DNA of 64,000 nt from CAWJFJ01 sp963800065 (GTDB lineage Bacteria; Actinomycetota; Acidimicrobiia; Acidimicrobiales; UBA8190): contig CAWCZO010000011.1 in the NCBI GenBank assembly GCA_963800065.1, positions 62,001 through 126,000 of the forward strand, read 5' to 3'. Each line of letters starts with the position of its first letter. Positions within the stretch are counted from its first letter, which is position 1. The translations under genes and the position numbers were made by a program. The notes beneath the pieces were generated by a model. The model was not told the DNA's origin. It saw only the letters and a list, made by a program, of their open reading frames with translations, and made no database searches. Positions 51,170-59,554 of the stretch are shown here, piece after piece.

Positions 51170-51749
51170 CGGCGGTCCCGTCGGGCCGGTAGATGCAGAT
51201 GTCGCGGAGATTCCGGTAACGCTGGTCGACGTCCAGGCCGTAGCCGATGACGAAGTCCGGCGGGATGGTGAACCCCACGTAGCGAATGTCGGCGTGGTTG
51301 AGCTGGAGACCCGACTTGACCAGCAGGGCACACACCTCCAGGGAGGCCGGCGAATGGGCCCACAGGTACCGCCGGAGATACGACAGCGTGATCCCGCTGT
51401 CGACGATGTCCTCCACGACGAGCACGTCGCGCCCCGTCAGATCGGTGTCCACGTCCTTCATGATCCGCACCACCCCGCTCGAGGTGGTGTCCGCCCCGTA
51501 CGAGGCGATGGCCATGAGATCGATCTCCACCGGGAGACTGACGGCCCGGGCCAGGTCGGCCATGAAGATGAAGGCTCCTTTGAGGACGCCCACGAGCAGA
51601 GGGGGGCGCTCGGCGTAGTCAGCGGTGATCTGGGCTCCGAGCTCGGTCACCCGGTGGTGAAGCTCGTCCCGGCCGACGACGACAGGACCGATGTGGCCGT
51701 CGCCGTCCCAGTAGCTGACGTCGGAGCCGGGGTCGGTTCCGGTGAGCAC
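51162..51749 (-). CDS. hpt: Hypoxanthine phosphoribosyltransferase
   Basis: This is a 195-residue purine salvage enzyme making IMP (and GMP) from hypoxanthine (guanine) and PRPP. Key parts are LVGVLKGAFIFMADLARAVS, SYGADTTSSGVVRIMKDVDT in the flexible loop, the PRPP motif VLVVEDIVDSGITL, the base-specificity lysine of LVKSGLQLNHADIRYVGF, and YGLDVDQRYRNLRDI at the end. The GTG start at 51749 is 5 bases after the stop of the small basic protein gene. The following upp gene overlaps it by 8 bases. Together with adenosine deaminase upstream, it would complete adenosine to IMP salvage if a nucleosidase splits inosine. Confidence 0.95.
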   Translation of the reverse strand: MLTGTDPGSDVSYWDGDGHIGPVVVGRDELHHRVTELGAQITADYAERPPLLVGVLKGAFIFMADLARAVSLPVEIDLMAIASYGADTTSSGVVRIMKDVDTDLTGRDVLVVEDIVDSGITLSYLRRYLWAHSPASLEVCALLVKSGLQLNHADIRYVGFTIPPDFVIGYGLDVDQRYRNLRDICIYRPDGTADD

Positions 51750-51754
51750 GGTGG

Positions 51755-52123
51755 TCAGGAGCGTCGACGTTGTCGGTCCGGCGCTGTCGCCGACCGGTAC
51801 CCGCGTCCGTCACTCCTCAGGCGATCCTGGCGGGCGGCAGCGCGTCGCATCTCGCGACTCGGGGCTTCGTCGTTGTTGGCCAGAAGAGCCGTCTCCAGGG
51901 CCTCGGCCCGCTTCTTGGCCGGCAGACGAGACAGCATCTGATCCAGGCGGACGAGATCCGGCGGAAGGGTGCGCTTCTTGGCCTTGGACTTCTCCATGAA
52001 GCGCAGGAGGCGCCGGACGTAGAAATGGCGGAGGAATCCGACCCGCATGAAGCTGCGGAATATCGAAGTCCGGATCCGGCGTTTCTTGGCGTCGCCTTCC
52101 GGGGCAGACCTGTCTCGAGCCAT
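51755..52123 (-). CDS. Small basic protein of unknown function
   Basis: This is a 122-residue soluble protein, very rich in Arg and Lys at both ends (KKRRIRTSIFRSFMRVGFLR near the start, MRRAAARQDRLRSDGRGYRS near the end). There is a helical middle (PPDLVRLDQMLSRLPAKKRA). No family is recognised. The basic nature suggests RNA, ribosome or membrane-surface binding. It lies between the HAD gene and hpt with small gaps (53 and 5 bases), in an apparent operon that starts at rpsR, so a link with translation or nucleotide supply is possible but only inferred from position. Confidence 0.6.
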   Translation of the reverse strand: MARDRSAPEGDAKKRRIRTSIFRSFMRVGFLRHFYVRRLLRFMEKSKAKKRTLPPDLVRLDQMLSRLPAKKRAEALETALLANNDEAPSREMRRAAARQDRLRSDGRGYRSATAPDRQRRRS

Positions 52124-52176
52124 GTCCCATTCTGTACCGGAAGCGGCCCCACCCGCACACGCCCACGGCGTGGGGC

Positions 52177-52827
52177 TCAGGGGGCGGGCCGGCGAACGTC
52201 CCCGGGCAGAAGGCCCATGGAGCGCAATGAGCACCGAAGGGCCTCCGACGACTGGAAATGGACGGTGGACATGCCGAGCGCCGACGCCGGCAGGAGATTC
52301 CCGACCTTGTCGTCGATGAACACGGTGGTCTCGGCCTCCAGCCCGAAACGGTCGAGGAGGATCTCGAAGATGGCGCGATCAGGCTTCGCCACCCCCTCCA
52401 GACCCGAGATCAGGATGCCGTCGAACAAGGCGAAGAAGGCGTACCGCTCGAAGCGCACCGGGAACGTCTCCGCTTCCATGTTGCTGAGCGCATAGCAGGG
52501 GACCCCGGCGTCGGTCAGGTCGGTCAGAATCGTGACGGTGTCCTCGAGGGATCCCGCCACCATCTCCTCGCTGCGCGTGGCCCAGGCCCATATCTCGTCG
52601 GCAAGCCGGGGATGGGCTTCGGCCAGGCGGGCGCAAGAATCGGTCGTGCTCTCGCCCCGGTCGTGTCGGTCATGCCACTCGGGAGTGCAGATCTCACGAA
52701 GGAACAGCTCCATGGCGTCCTCGTCGTCGAAGACCTTGCGGTACAGATGGCGCGGGTTCCAGTCGAGGAGCACCCCCCCGATGTCGAAGACCACGGCCTC
52801 GATGGTCGGATGCGGACGCGCCTTCAC
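52177..52827 (-). CDS. HAD superfamily hydrolase (subfamily IA)
   Basis: This is a 216-residue haloacid-dehalogenase-fold phosphatase. Motif I is VFDIGGVLLDW with the nucleophile Asp15, motif II is the SNME of VPCYALSNMEAETFP, motif III is the Lys of LEGVAKPDRAIFEILL, and motif IV is TTVFIDDKVGNLLPA. A helical cap follows motif I. It resembles YihX-type sugar phosphatases and 2-haloacid dehalogenases; the DIGGVLLDW form favours a phosphatase. I use the GTG at 52827; a TTG at 52851 is also possible, and neither has a clear ribosome-binding site. It is on the same strand as rpsR and hpt-upp. In the salvage context it might be a nucleotide phosphatase. Confidence 0.83.
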   Translation of the reverse strand: MKARPHPTIEAVVFDIGGVLLDWNPRHLYRKVFDDEDAMELFLREICTPEWHDRHDRGESTTDSCARLAEAHPRLADEIWAWATRSEEMVAGSLEDTVTILTDLTDAGVPCYALSNMEAETFPVRFERYAFFALFDGILISGLEGVAKPDRAIFEILLDRFGLEAETTVFIDDKVGNLLPASALGMSTVHFQSSEALRCSLRSMGLLPGDVRRPAP

Positions 52828-52899
52828 GGTTTCGGTGGTCCCCGTCGGCAACGGGACAACTGAAACGTTTCCGCAGGAGCAGACCCGGGGACGGGTCGG

Positions 52900-53175
52900 T
52901 CAGTCGACGGGAAGCTGGCTGAGCAGCAACGTCTTGGTGTTCTCGTAGGTCTCGAAGTCGATCACCCCGGCATCGAACTGCCGGTGGACCTTCTCGACCT
53001 CGTCGAGAAGCTCTTGAGCACTGGGCTCGTTGCCCGTGGGCGGAACCGCGGCCAACGGATCCTCCTGGTCGGGCGCCGTGGCCCGGCTCTGGCGGCGATC
53101 CCGCTTGGCCGCGGCCTTCTCCTGCTTGTCACGATCTCGTTGGAGCTTGTTGAAACTCGTTCGCTGTGTCGCCAT
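52900..53175 (-). CDS. Small charged protein with SHOCT-like C-terminus
   Basis: This is a 91-residue protein with no known function. The first 35 residues are highly charged (NKLQRDRDKQEKAAAKRDRR) and probably disordered or nucleic-acid binding. The last 35 (AQELLDEVEKVHRQFDAGVI, then DFETYENTKTLLLSQL) match by eye the SHOCT pattern: helix, D/EGxIxxxE(Y/F)xxxKxxLL. SHOCT segments are oligomerisation or docking tails of other proteins, so a stand-alone case is a possible adaptor. The ATG is at 53175. It lies 125 bases after rpsR and upstream of the HAD gene on the same strand. Confidence 0.65.
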   Translation of the reverse strand: MATQRTSFNKLQRDRDKQEKAAAKRDRRQSRATAPDQEDPLAAVPPTGNEPSAQELLDEVEKVHRQFDAGVIDFETYENTKTLLLSQLPVD

Positions 53176-53300
53176 GGTTCTCCCTGCCGGCCCGGGGCCG
53201 GCTCACTCATCAGTCGGATGACCGCTGGAAGAGCGGTGATCCGTCCCGAGGACGACGCCGGTCAACCCGGCGGGACGCCAGTGGACGGTGACCGACCCTT

Positions 53301-53819
53301 TCAGTCCTGCACTTCGTCGTCCGAGGAGACGTCCGTGCCGTCCGCTCCCTCGTCGGCGGTGACCAGATTCTCCTCGGCTGCCACCTCGTCAACCGCCGGG
53401 TCGATTGCCGGCGTCGCTGCTTCGGCGGCGCCGGCCACGACGGTGCCCTCCACCGACGACGGCGCCGACGGCGCCGTGGGCCTCTCCCCGGGGCGTCCGG
53501 GACCACCGCGGCCGCGTCGGCCGGCGGACTTGTCGCCGGCCAGGGTCCGTACCGCGTAGGGGAGCAGCGCCAGCTCCCGGGCGTTCTTGATGGCCAACGC
53601 CACGTCGCTCTGGTGCTGCGAGCACGTCCCGGTGTTGGCCCGCGACTTGATCTTCCCCCGGTCACTCATGAAGCGACGGAGCAGGTTCATGTCCTTGTAG
53701 TCGACCCAGGCGATGTGCTCGGTGCAGAAGACGCACACCTTCGGACGGCCGCGCCTCACCCGACCCTTGGGGTCACTGGCTTTGGTCCGACCTCGGTCTT
53801 TTCGGGACGACGGGGGCAC
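53301..53819 (-). CDS. rpsR: Ribosomal protein bS18 with long acidic C-terminal extension
   Basis: This 172-residue bS18 would be a small-subunit protein that contacts bS6 on the ribosomal platform. Residues 27-90 are the S18 core: KVCVFCTEHIAWVDYKDMNL, LLRRFMSDRGKIKSRANTGT, CSQHQSDVALAIKNARELAL. Cys29, Cys32, Cys66 and His69 give the zinc-binding (C+) form. Normal bS18 ends near residue 90; here about 80 more residues follow, first Arg/Gly-rich, then Ala- and acid-rich (DEVAAEENLVTADEGADGTD). The gene is not in an rpsF-ssb-rplI cluster. It heads a run of small genes to upp. The GTG start is at 53819. Confidence 0.88.
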   Translation of the reverse strand: MPPSSRKDRGRTKASDPKGRVRRGRPKVCVFCTEHIAWVDYKDMNLLRRFMSDRGKIKSRANTGTCSQHQSDVALAIKNARELALLPYAVRTLAGDKSAGRRGRGGPGRPGERPTAPSAPSSVEGTVVAGAAEAATPAIDPAVDEVAAEENLVTADEGADGTDVSSDDEVQD

Positions 53820-54226
53820 GTCGCGTTCCTCCTCGGCTCCGCGCGTCAGTCACTCCAGAAGTCTCCACCGGAGACCAGCACGGCAGGGCCCGCGCGGCAA
53901 TGGGCCCGTGCTGTTCCACAGCGTACCGTGCCGGGCGGAGGGTCCGGCCATCAGGGCACCACCCCCGGTCACCGGGTCCCTCGCTGGGCCCGAAATGGCC
54001 CGTGACCTCGGACGATACCGTCACCACGGGGGCCCCGGCCGGGCGGGGGGCCGACCGGCTGCGTGGTGGGCGGGAGAGGCCAATCGGCCCGGTCCCGCCC
54101 GTCGGCGGTGGCATGCTGACCGGCGGTCGACCGCCGGGGCCGAGGAGTGCCACGGCGGGGATGGTATCGGGAAGTGGTCGATCGGCCGGATCGCGAGCCG
54201 ACCGATGGCGGGGAAGGGAGCAGTCC
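53820..54226. other. Long divergent intergenic stretch, no gene recognised
   Basis: This 407-base gap lies between the divergent rpsR and sulfatase starts. Open frames cross it on both strands but none shows protein-like composition or a usable start with homology. It should hold the promoters of both genes. I see no clear -35/-10 pair or hairpin with a T-tract. Confidence 0.5.
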
Positions 54227-56533
54227 ATGGCCGAGGCGACGGAATTCGGGGGGCGGATCGGACGTGACTGGCGCGATTCGGAGCCCTGGTGGCCGCCCGA
54301 GCCGACGGCTCCCGACGGTGCGCCCAACGTGGTCCTCGTCGTTCTGGACGACGTCGGCTTCGCCCAATTGGGCTGCTACGGCTCCGACATCGCCACCCCC
54401 ACCATCGACGGCCTGGCCCAGCGCGGCATCCGCCTGGCCAACTTCCGCACCACCGCCCTGTGCTCGCCCACCCGCGCCTGTCTGCTGACCGGGCGCAACC
54501 ACCATCGAAGCGGTATGGGACGGGTGGCCGATCTGGCCTCGGGCTTCCCCGGTTACTGGGGGAAGCCACCCAAGGAGAACGGGTATCTCTCGGAGATCCT
54601 GCGTCGGCACGGCTACGCCACCTACGCCGTGGGGAAATGGCACCTCACCCCGGAGGACGAGACGCACATGGCGGCCTCCCGGGTGACGTGGCCCCTGGCC
54701 CGGGGATTCGACCGCTGGTACGGCTTCCACGGAGGTGAGACCCACCAGTTCGTCCCCGCCCTCTACCACGACAACCACTCCGTCCGGCCGGCGCGGTCCA
54801 TCGAGGACGGCTACCACCTGAGTGCCGACCTGGCCGATCGGGCCATCGAGTTCCTTGGCGACCTCCGCGCCGCCGACGCCGATCAGCCCTTCCTCCTCTA
54901 CTTCTGCACGGGCGCCTGCCACTCGCCGCACCAGGCGCCGCGCCCCTGGATCGACCGCTACCGGGGCCACTTCGACGACGGTTGGGACGCCTGGCGGGAG
55001 AGGACCTACGCCCGCCAGCTGGACCTGGGGGTGATCCCCCCGGGCACCCGGCTCTCGCCCCGACCGCCGTGGGTGCCGGCCTGGGACGACCTCGGGGAGA
55101 TCCAACGGACGGTGGCCGGCCGCTTCATGGAGTGCTTCGCCGGATTCCTCTCGTACACCGACGCCCAGATCGGTCGCCTCGTCGGCTTCCTCGAGGACAT
55201 CGGCGAGCTTGACAACACCGTCATCATCCTGGTGTCGGACAACGGCGCCAGCGCCGAGGGGGGACCCGACGGCTCCATCAACGACATCCGGCTGTCGAAC
55301 CTCGACCCGGCCGGTACGGCCGAGATGCACGACCGGTTGGACGAGATCGGCGGACCTCTCACCCACAACAACTACCCCTGGGGCTGGACCATGGCGGGGA
55401 ACACGCCGTTCAAGCGCTGGAAGCGGGAGGTCCACCACGGAGGGGTGGCCGATCCGTGCATCATCTCCTGGCCGGCGCGGTTGGCGGAGAGCGCCGGCGG
55501 GATCCGCCACCAATTCGTCCACGCCATCGACGTGCTCCCCACTGTGCTCGAGCTGGTGGGGATCGAAGCGCCCGACGAGATCGAGTGCGTTCCCCAGACC
55601 CACATCGACGGGATCGGCTTCGGCTACCTCCTGGGGCACCAGGCGGAGTCGGCCCCGGAGCGGCACCTGACACAGCACTTCGAGATGCTCGGCTCACGGG
55701 CCATCTACCACCGGGGGTGGAAGGCGGTCACCTACCATCCCGTCGGCCCCATCTACGACGACGGTCTCAATCCCAACGCCCCCTTCGACGACGACGTCTG
55801 GGAGCTCTATCACGTGGCCGAGGATCTCTCCGAGACCCACGACCTGGCCGCCGAGCAGCCGGAGCGGGTGGCCGAGATGGTGGAGCTGTGGTGGGACGAG
55901 GCGCAACGCAACCAGGTGCTCCCGTTGGACAACCGCGTGCTGTGGGTGCTGACCAATCCGAGACCGCACGGCCGTCGCCACCGCACCGCCTTCCGCTACT
56001 TCCCCGGCGGCGCCCAGGTACCCGAACCGGTGGCCGTCAACGTCCGCAACCGCTCACACGCCATCACGGTGAAGGTGGAGGTGCCCGGCGACGTGGTCCC
56101 GGCCGGGGTGCTCCTGGCCCTGGGCTCGGCCCTGGGGGGCTGGTCGCTGCACCTCCTGGACGGCCGTCTGCGGTACGTCCACAATCTCTACGGCAAGGAG
56201 CGGCACGTCATCGAGGCCGACGACGTGGTCGGACCGGGACCGCACACCCTGCGCTTCAGCTTCGAGAAGGACGACCGACGCGGCGGAGCGGGGGCCCTCC
56301 TGATCGACGACGTGGTGGTGGCCGAAGGGGCCATCCGCCGTTTCACCCCGTCGGGATTCAACGGCGTGGGGGTGGGGCTCACCTGTGGCTACGAGTGGGG
56401 TCCCGCCGTGGGCGACGGATACCTCGCCCCCTTCGCCTTCAACGGGACCATCACCCACGCCGTGGTGGAGGCCACCGGACCGGTGGTGAGAGACCCGCTG
56501 GCCGAATTGGCGGCCATCATGTCGGAGCAGTAG
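54227..56533 (+). CDS. Arylsulfatase
   Basis: This is a 768-residue type I sulfatase that hydrolyses sulfate esters with a formylglycine residue. The N-terminal metal pair is in VVLVVLDDVGFAQLGCYGSD (Asp41, Asp42). The modification motif is CSPTRACLLTG at 79-89 (Cys79, CxPxR complete). VGKWHL, GFHGGETH, VSDNGAS and TPFKRWKREVHHGG give the remaining metal and substrate residues. The last 200 residues form a beta-sandwich-like domain (VLLALGSALGGWSLHLLDGR, VGVGLTCGYEWG) as in large actinobacterial arylsulfatases. No signal peptide is seen, so it is cytoplasmic. ATG 54227 follows GGGAAGGGAG. A maturase gene is not in the window. Confidence 0.92.
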   Translation: MAEATEFGGRIGRDWRDSEPWWPPEPTAPDGAPNVVLVVLDDVGFAQLGCYGSDIATPTIDGLAQRGIRLANFRTTALCSPTRACLLTGRNHHRSGMGRVADLASGFPGYWGKPPKENGYLSEILRRHGYATYAVGKWHLTPEDETHMAASRVTWPLARGFDRWYGFHGGETHQFVPALYHDNHSVRPARSIEDGYHLSADLADRAIEFLGDLRAADADQPFLLYFCTGACHSPHQAPRPWIDRYRGHFDDGWDAWRERTYARQLDLGVIPPGTRLSPRPPWVPAWDDLGEIQRTVAGRFMECFAGFLSYTDAQIGRLVGFLEDIGELDNTVIILVSDNGASAEGGPDGSINDIRLSNLDPAGTAEMHDRLDEIGGPLTHNNYPWGWTMAGNTPFKRWKREVHHGGVADPCIISWPARLAESAGGIRHQFVHAIDVLPTVLELVGIEAPDEIECVPQTHIDGIGFGYLLGHQAESAPERHLTQHFEMLGSRAIYHRGWKAVTYHPVGPIYDDGLNPNAPFDDDVWELYHVAEDLSETHDLAAEQPERVAEMVELWWDEAQRNQVLPLDNRVLWVLTNPRPHGRRHRTAFRYFPGGAQVPEPVAVNVRNRSHAITVKVEVPGDVVPAGVLLALGSALGGWSLHLLDGRLRYVHNLYGKERHVIEADDVVGPGPHTLRFSFEKDDRRGGAGALLIDDVVVAEGAIRRFTPSGFNGVGVGLTCGYEWGPAVGDGYLAPFAFNGTITHAVVEATGPVVRDPLAELAAIMSEQ

Positions 56534-56579
56534 GCCTCCGCTACCGTTTCCGCCAGCAGGAAAGAAGGAGATCGCCAAC

Positions 56580-56957
56580 ATGGACATCCGGTCGATCGAG
56601 GACATGGCCCCGGTGATCGAGCACAACGGCACCACCCCGGTGTGGTGGCTGGTCCCACCCCAGGAGATGCGGGCCGCCACCGAAGGGGGCTTCCTCGAGC
56701 TCGTGAGCGAGTGGGAGATCGCCGGTGGTGGGGCTGTCGATGCGCATTCCCACCCGACGCATGAGTTCTATTACATCATCTCGGGCCACGGGATCATGAA
56801 GATCGCCGACGAGGAGCGCGAGGTCCACGCCGGTGACCTCGTCTACACGCCGCCCGACACCACCCACAGCATCTGGCCGGCCAGCGCGCACGCTCCGCTT
56901 CGGGGCCTGGCCTTCGCCATCGGCACCCCCGGGGCCGGGAAGGTCGACTACAGCTGA
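56580..56957 (+). CDS. Cupin domain protein
   Basis: This is a 125-residue single cupin, 46 bases after the sulfatase and in the same direction. The metal motif 1 is VDAHSHPTHEFYYIISGHGIMKI (His of HSHPTHEFYYI), and motif 2 is GDLVYTPPDTTHSIWPASAH. With both present it should bind iron, manganese or similar. Whether it is an enzyme (dioxygenase, isomerase) or a binding protein is unknown. An AGAAGGAGA site precedes the ATG at 56580. The closeness to an arylsulfatase suggests co-transcription and perhaps action on the freed phenol or sugar, which is an inference. Confidence 0.83.
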   Translation: MDIRSIEDMAPVIEHNGTTPVWWLVPPQEMRAATEGGFLELVSEWEIAGGGAVDAHSHPTHEFYYIISGHGIMKIADEEREVHAGDLVYTPPDTTHSIWPASAHAPLRGLAFAIGTPGAGKVDYS

Positions 56958-56987
56958 GTCGACGACGGCTGAACCGGGCCGGGCCGA

Positions 56988-57488
56988 TCAGGGGAGGGGA
57001 CGCCGGTATCTGACCTCGTCGACGGGGACTCCCCAGATCACCTCGTTGCGTTGTCGACCCTCCGGAACCCACCCGTCGATGCGGTAGAAGCGCTCGGCCC
57101 TGTCGTTTCCCACCAGGACCCACAGGACTGCCTCGGTGAATCCGGACCGGCGCAGACGCCCGCGGGCCTCGGCCATCAGGCCGCGCCCCACCCCGGTCCC
57201 CCACGCCTCAGGCGCCACGTAGAGGCCGAGGAGCTCGCCCGTACCGGTGGTGTCGCCGTCGCGTGACGTTCCCGTGGTGGCGAACCCCCGGATGACCCCG
57301 TCCACGACGGCGACGATGGTCGACGGGGCGTCCGGGTCCGTGGCGCCGAAGGTGTAGCGGGCCACGCGATCCTGCGGGTCCAGTGCGTCGAGGTACTCGT
57401 CGGGGAGCAGCCCCCGGTAGGCCGCCTGCCACGACCGGACGTGCACGTCGGCCACATCGGCGGCGTCGTCCGGCCTGGCGTCGCGCAT
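56988..57488 (-). CDS. GNAT family N-acetyltransferase
   Basis: This is a 166-residue acetyltransferase. The start MRDARPDDAADVADVHVRSW is a common GNAT opening, and AYRGLLPDEYLDAL follows. The CoA-binding motif is LLGLYVAPEAWGTGVGRGLM, with the GTGVGR loop, and the C-terminus has AVLWVLVGNDRAERFYRIDG. The fold is complete. I start it at ATG 57488; a GTG 9 bases upstream is possible. The acceptor amine is unknown. It is convergent with the cupin gene (30 bases) and divergent from the membrane protein at 57527 (38 bases between starts). Confidence 0.88.
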   Translation of the reverse strand: MRDARPDDAADVADVHVRSWQAAYRGLLPDEYLDALDPQDRVARYTFGATDPDAPSTIVAVVDGVIRGFATTGTSRDGDTTGTGELLGLYVAPEAWGTGVGRGLMAEARGRLRRSGFTEAVLWVLVGNDRAERFYRIDGWVPEGRQRNEVIWGVPVDEVRYRRPLP

Positions 57489-57526
57489 GGTGACCACCGA
57501 CGCATTCTGGACGCATTCGGGCGGCG

Positions 57527-58015
57527 ATGCCGGTCCCCGACCCGCCGTCGCTCCCCGTGGGCGACGTGTCGGAATGGCATTGTGATGCCGTGGGACGAGG
57601 CACCTCTCCCGGTCGGACGCGGACGTGGAGAGCAGCGGGCGCCACGGCGGGCCTCGGCTACGCCGCCGGGGCGTCGTTCACCCGCCCCTTCACGCTGGCC
57701 GCCGATGTCGTCACGGCCGTGGCTCTGGCCGGCGCCGTGGGGGTGGCGGCGTGGTCGATCCGCCACGACGGGCCCCGCCACCTCACCGCCGAAGGGCCCG
57801 GGATCGGTGGTACCCGGTGGAGCCGGTGGTGGCCCCTCTGGAGCGTGCCCATCCTCGGTGTCACCGCCTGGGAGCTCTACTGCTTCGCCGATCTGCCCCG
57901 GGCGCAGCACCCCACCCTGAGCAGCCTGATCGACAGCCTCGACTCCTCCCGGGTGGGCAAGACCGTCGCCTTCGCCGCCTGGCTGGTGCTCGGCTGGTTC
58001 CTGGTCACCCGATGA
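57527..58015 (+). CDS. Small membrane protein, unknown function, coupled to DUF6186-like gene
   Basis: This is a membrane protein of up to 162 residues with about three hydrophobic helices (LAADVVTAVALAGAVGVAAW; WPLWSVPILGVTAWELYCFA; VGKTVAFAAWLVLGWFLVTR). The first 30 residues are not protein-like, so the true start may be the GTG at 57590. No named family. The C-terminal helix ends GWFLVTR, close to GWHAFAR of the next protein, and the two genes overlap by an ATGA (58012-58015). Therefore the products are probably made in equal amounts and may pair in the membrane. Confidence 0.65.
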   Translation: MPVPDPPSLPVGDVSEWHCDAVGRGTSPGRTRTWRAAGATAGLGYAAGASFTRPFTLAADVVTAVALAGAVGVAAWSIRHDGPRHLTAEGPGIGGTRWSRWWPLWSVPILGVTAWELYCFADLPRAQHPTLSSLIDSLDSSRVGKTVAFAAWLVLGWFLVTR

Positions 58016-58212
58016 TCGGCCGGGACGGCACCCTCGTCGTCTGGGCCCTTCTGGGGGCGGTTCTGGCCGCCGGCCAGATCGCCGCGCTGGTGACGAGGGG
58101 ACGCTTCCCGGGCCTGGGATCGCTCGTCGAACGGGTGACGGCCGGACCGGCCGGGCGGATCCTGTTGGTTCTCGGATGGATGTGGCTCGGCTGGCACGCC
58201 TTCGCCCGGTAG
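58012..58212 (+). CDS. DUF6186-like small membrane protein
   Basis: This is a 66-residue protein with two membrane helices: LVVWALLGAVLAAGQIAALV, then a short loop RGRFPGLGSLVERVTAGPAG, and LLVLGWMWLGWHAFAR. The small size, the loop and the WLGWHxFxR end fit, as far as I can judge by memory, the DUF6186 family of actinobacteria. The ATG at 58012 overlaps the TGA of the preceding gene by the classic ATGA. The function is unknown. It is convergent with the maleylpyruvate isomerase-fold gene, only 20 bases from its stop. Confidence 0.7.
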   Translation: MIGRDGTLVVWALLGAVLAAGQIAALVTRGRFPGLGSLVERVTAGPAGRILLVLGWMWLGWHAFAR

Positions 58213-58232
58213 GGAAGATCGGGGCGCTGTTC

Positions 58233-58988
58233 TCAGGCGTACGTCCGCACCAGGGAGAGAACGCCCTCGGCGTCGGGACCCACGCCGACGAGCGCCGTGT
58301 CCGACGGGTCGAGCCGCCGGGCGGCGACGGCGCACAGATCCACCGCCGGTCCGCTGATGGTGGTGGAGGCCGGTTCGTCGGGGACGAAGTCCCACGGCTG
58401 GCCGCCCGGTGACACCAGCCGGAAGGCCACCGGTCCCGCCATGGTGCGACCGGCCGAGGAGAAGGCGTAGGGCAGCGTCCGCCAGGCCAGCCGGGCGATC
58501 AGTTGCAGACGGTCGCTGGGCGGCAGGGTGACCCCGAGGGCACCGGCCACGTCTCCGGTGTGGATCCACGTCTCGGCCATCCGGGTCGTGACCAGAGTGC
58601 GCGCCGACAACTCTCCGGCCACCCAGGTGACCCGGGTGGAGAGGTCCATGGCCTTGAATACACCGAGAAGTCGCGCCGCACCCGACGTCCACCGCTCGAG
58701 GAGCTCGGCCGGCGCCAGACCACGCTGGCGTTCGACCATCCGGGCGACGCCTTCGTCGACGGAGCCGGTGGGACCGATTCCCCCGGACAACGCCGCCACC
58801 GCCTCGGCGAACCGGCCGGTGGCGCTGGCGATCGCCATCTCGTCGGACTGCACCAGGTGGAGCACCACGTCGGCGACGTCCCAACCCTCACAGCGGGTGG
58901 GTGCTCCCCAGTCGGCGTCGGCCCGGCCGGTCAACAGCCCCGAGAGCTCGGCCTGTTGACCGGCCAGCGCCTCGATGACGGCGTCCAT
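58233..58988 (-). CDS. Mycothiol-dependent maleylpyruvate isomerase/DinB-fold protein
   Basis: This is a 251-residue protein of the four-helix DinB/MDMPI superfamily (TIGR03083-type). The start AVIEALAGQQAELSGLLTGR leads to PTRCEGWDVADVVLHLVQSD, which has the usual (T)xC.GW.V.DV..H metal His; a second His lies in ETWIHTGDVAGAL, as in the mycothiol-dependent isomerase. The C-terminal part (PVAFRLVSPGGQPWDF, ISGPAVDLCAVAARRL) is the SCP2-like domain of these proteins. Members use mycothiol, which is found only in actinobacteria; the reaction of this one is unknown. ATG 58988 begins the fold. It ends 20 bases from a convergent gene. Confidence 0.85.
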   Translation of the reverse strand: MDAVIEALAGQQAELSGLLTGRADADWGAPTRCEGWDVADVVLHLVQSDEMAIASATGRFAEAVAALSGGIGPTGSVDEGVARMVERQRGLAPAELLERWTSGAARLLGVFKAMDLSTRVTWVAGELSARTLVTTRMAETWIHTGDVAGALGVTLPPSDRLQLIARLAWRTLPYAFSSAGRTMAGPVAFRLVSPGGQPWDFVPDEPASTTISGPAVDLCAVAARRLDPSDTALVGVGPDAEGVLSLVRTYA

Positions 58989-59029
58989 GTGGCCCGAGCG
59001 TAGGCCGGGGCCCGGGCCCGGTGCCGCCC

Positions 59030-59476
59030 TCAGCCGTACAGCAACGATCCGGGCGTGGTGAGGAGCTCCCCGGTCTCGAGCCACGTCTTCAGACCCGAGA
59101 GGATCATGGGCCAACCGCCGTAGAGCTGGTCGTTGGCGTTCTGGCGCAGCTGATCGTGGGTGACGACCAATCTGCATGAGTCGCCCACGGGCTCGATCTC
59201 CCAGGTGATCCTCGAGGTCCCCTCGCTCTTCACATCGTCGCCCCACAGCGCCACCATGGTCTGGACGAGCCGTCGCGGCGGGTCGACCTCGATGTTCTCA
59301 CCTTCGCCCAGGAGCCCGGGGCCGTTCGGGCTGCTCATCTCGAAGCGCGAACCGGTTGTCCAGTCCGACTTGATGCGGGCACCGAACTGGTACTTGCTTC
59401 TCGTCTCGCCGTCGGTGATCGCCTCCCAGAGACGCTCCGGGGTGGTGCGGATGTAGATCTCGTACACCTTCTCCAT
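59030..59476 (-). CDS. SRPBCC/AHSA1-type protein
   Basis: This is a 148-residue START-like helix-grip protein of the activator-of-Hsp90 type. It opens KVYEIYIRTTPERLWEAITD, continues YQFGARIKSDWTTGSRFEMS, DPPRRLVQTMVALWGDDVKS and SRITWEIEPVGDSCRLVVTH, and ends with the helix GGWPMILSGLKTWLETGELL. This type is nearly always coded next to ArsR regulators in actinobacteria. It binds hydrophobic ligands in a deep pocket, and its job is unknown. It is the third gene of an ArsR-SRPBCC-SRPBCC run and a paralogue of the one before it, 78 bases upstream. Confidence 0.87.
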   Translation of the reverse strand: MEKVYEIYIRTTPERLWEAITDGETRSKYQFGARIKSDWTTGSRFEMSSPNGPGLLGEGENIEVDPPRRLVQTMVALWGDDVKSEGTSRITWEIEPVGDSCRLVVTHDQLRQNANDQLYGGWPMILSGLKTWLETGELLTTPGSLLYG

Positions 59477-59554
59477 AAGACTCTCCCGTCTCGCTGGTGG
59501 GGCCTCTGGTCAAGTACCCCCGGTTCGTTCGTTGATTGGCCGACGCGTCCACCG

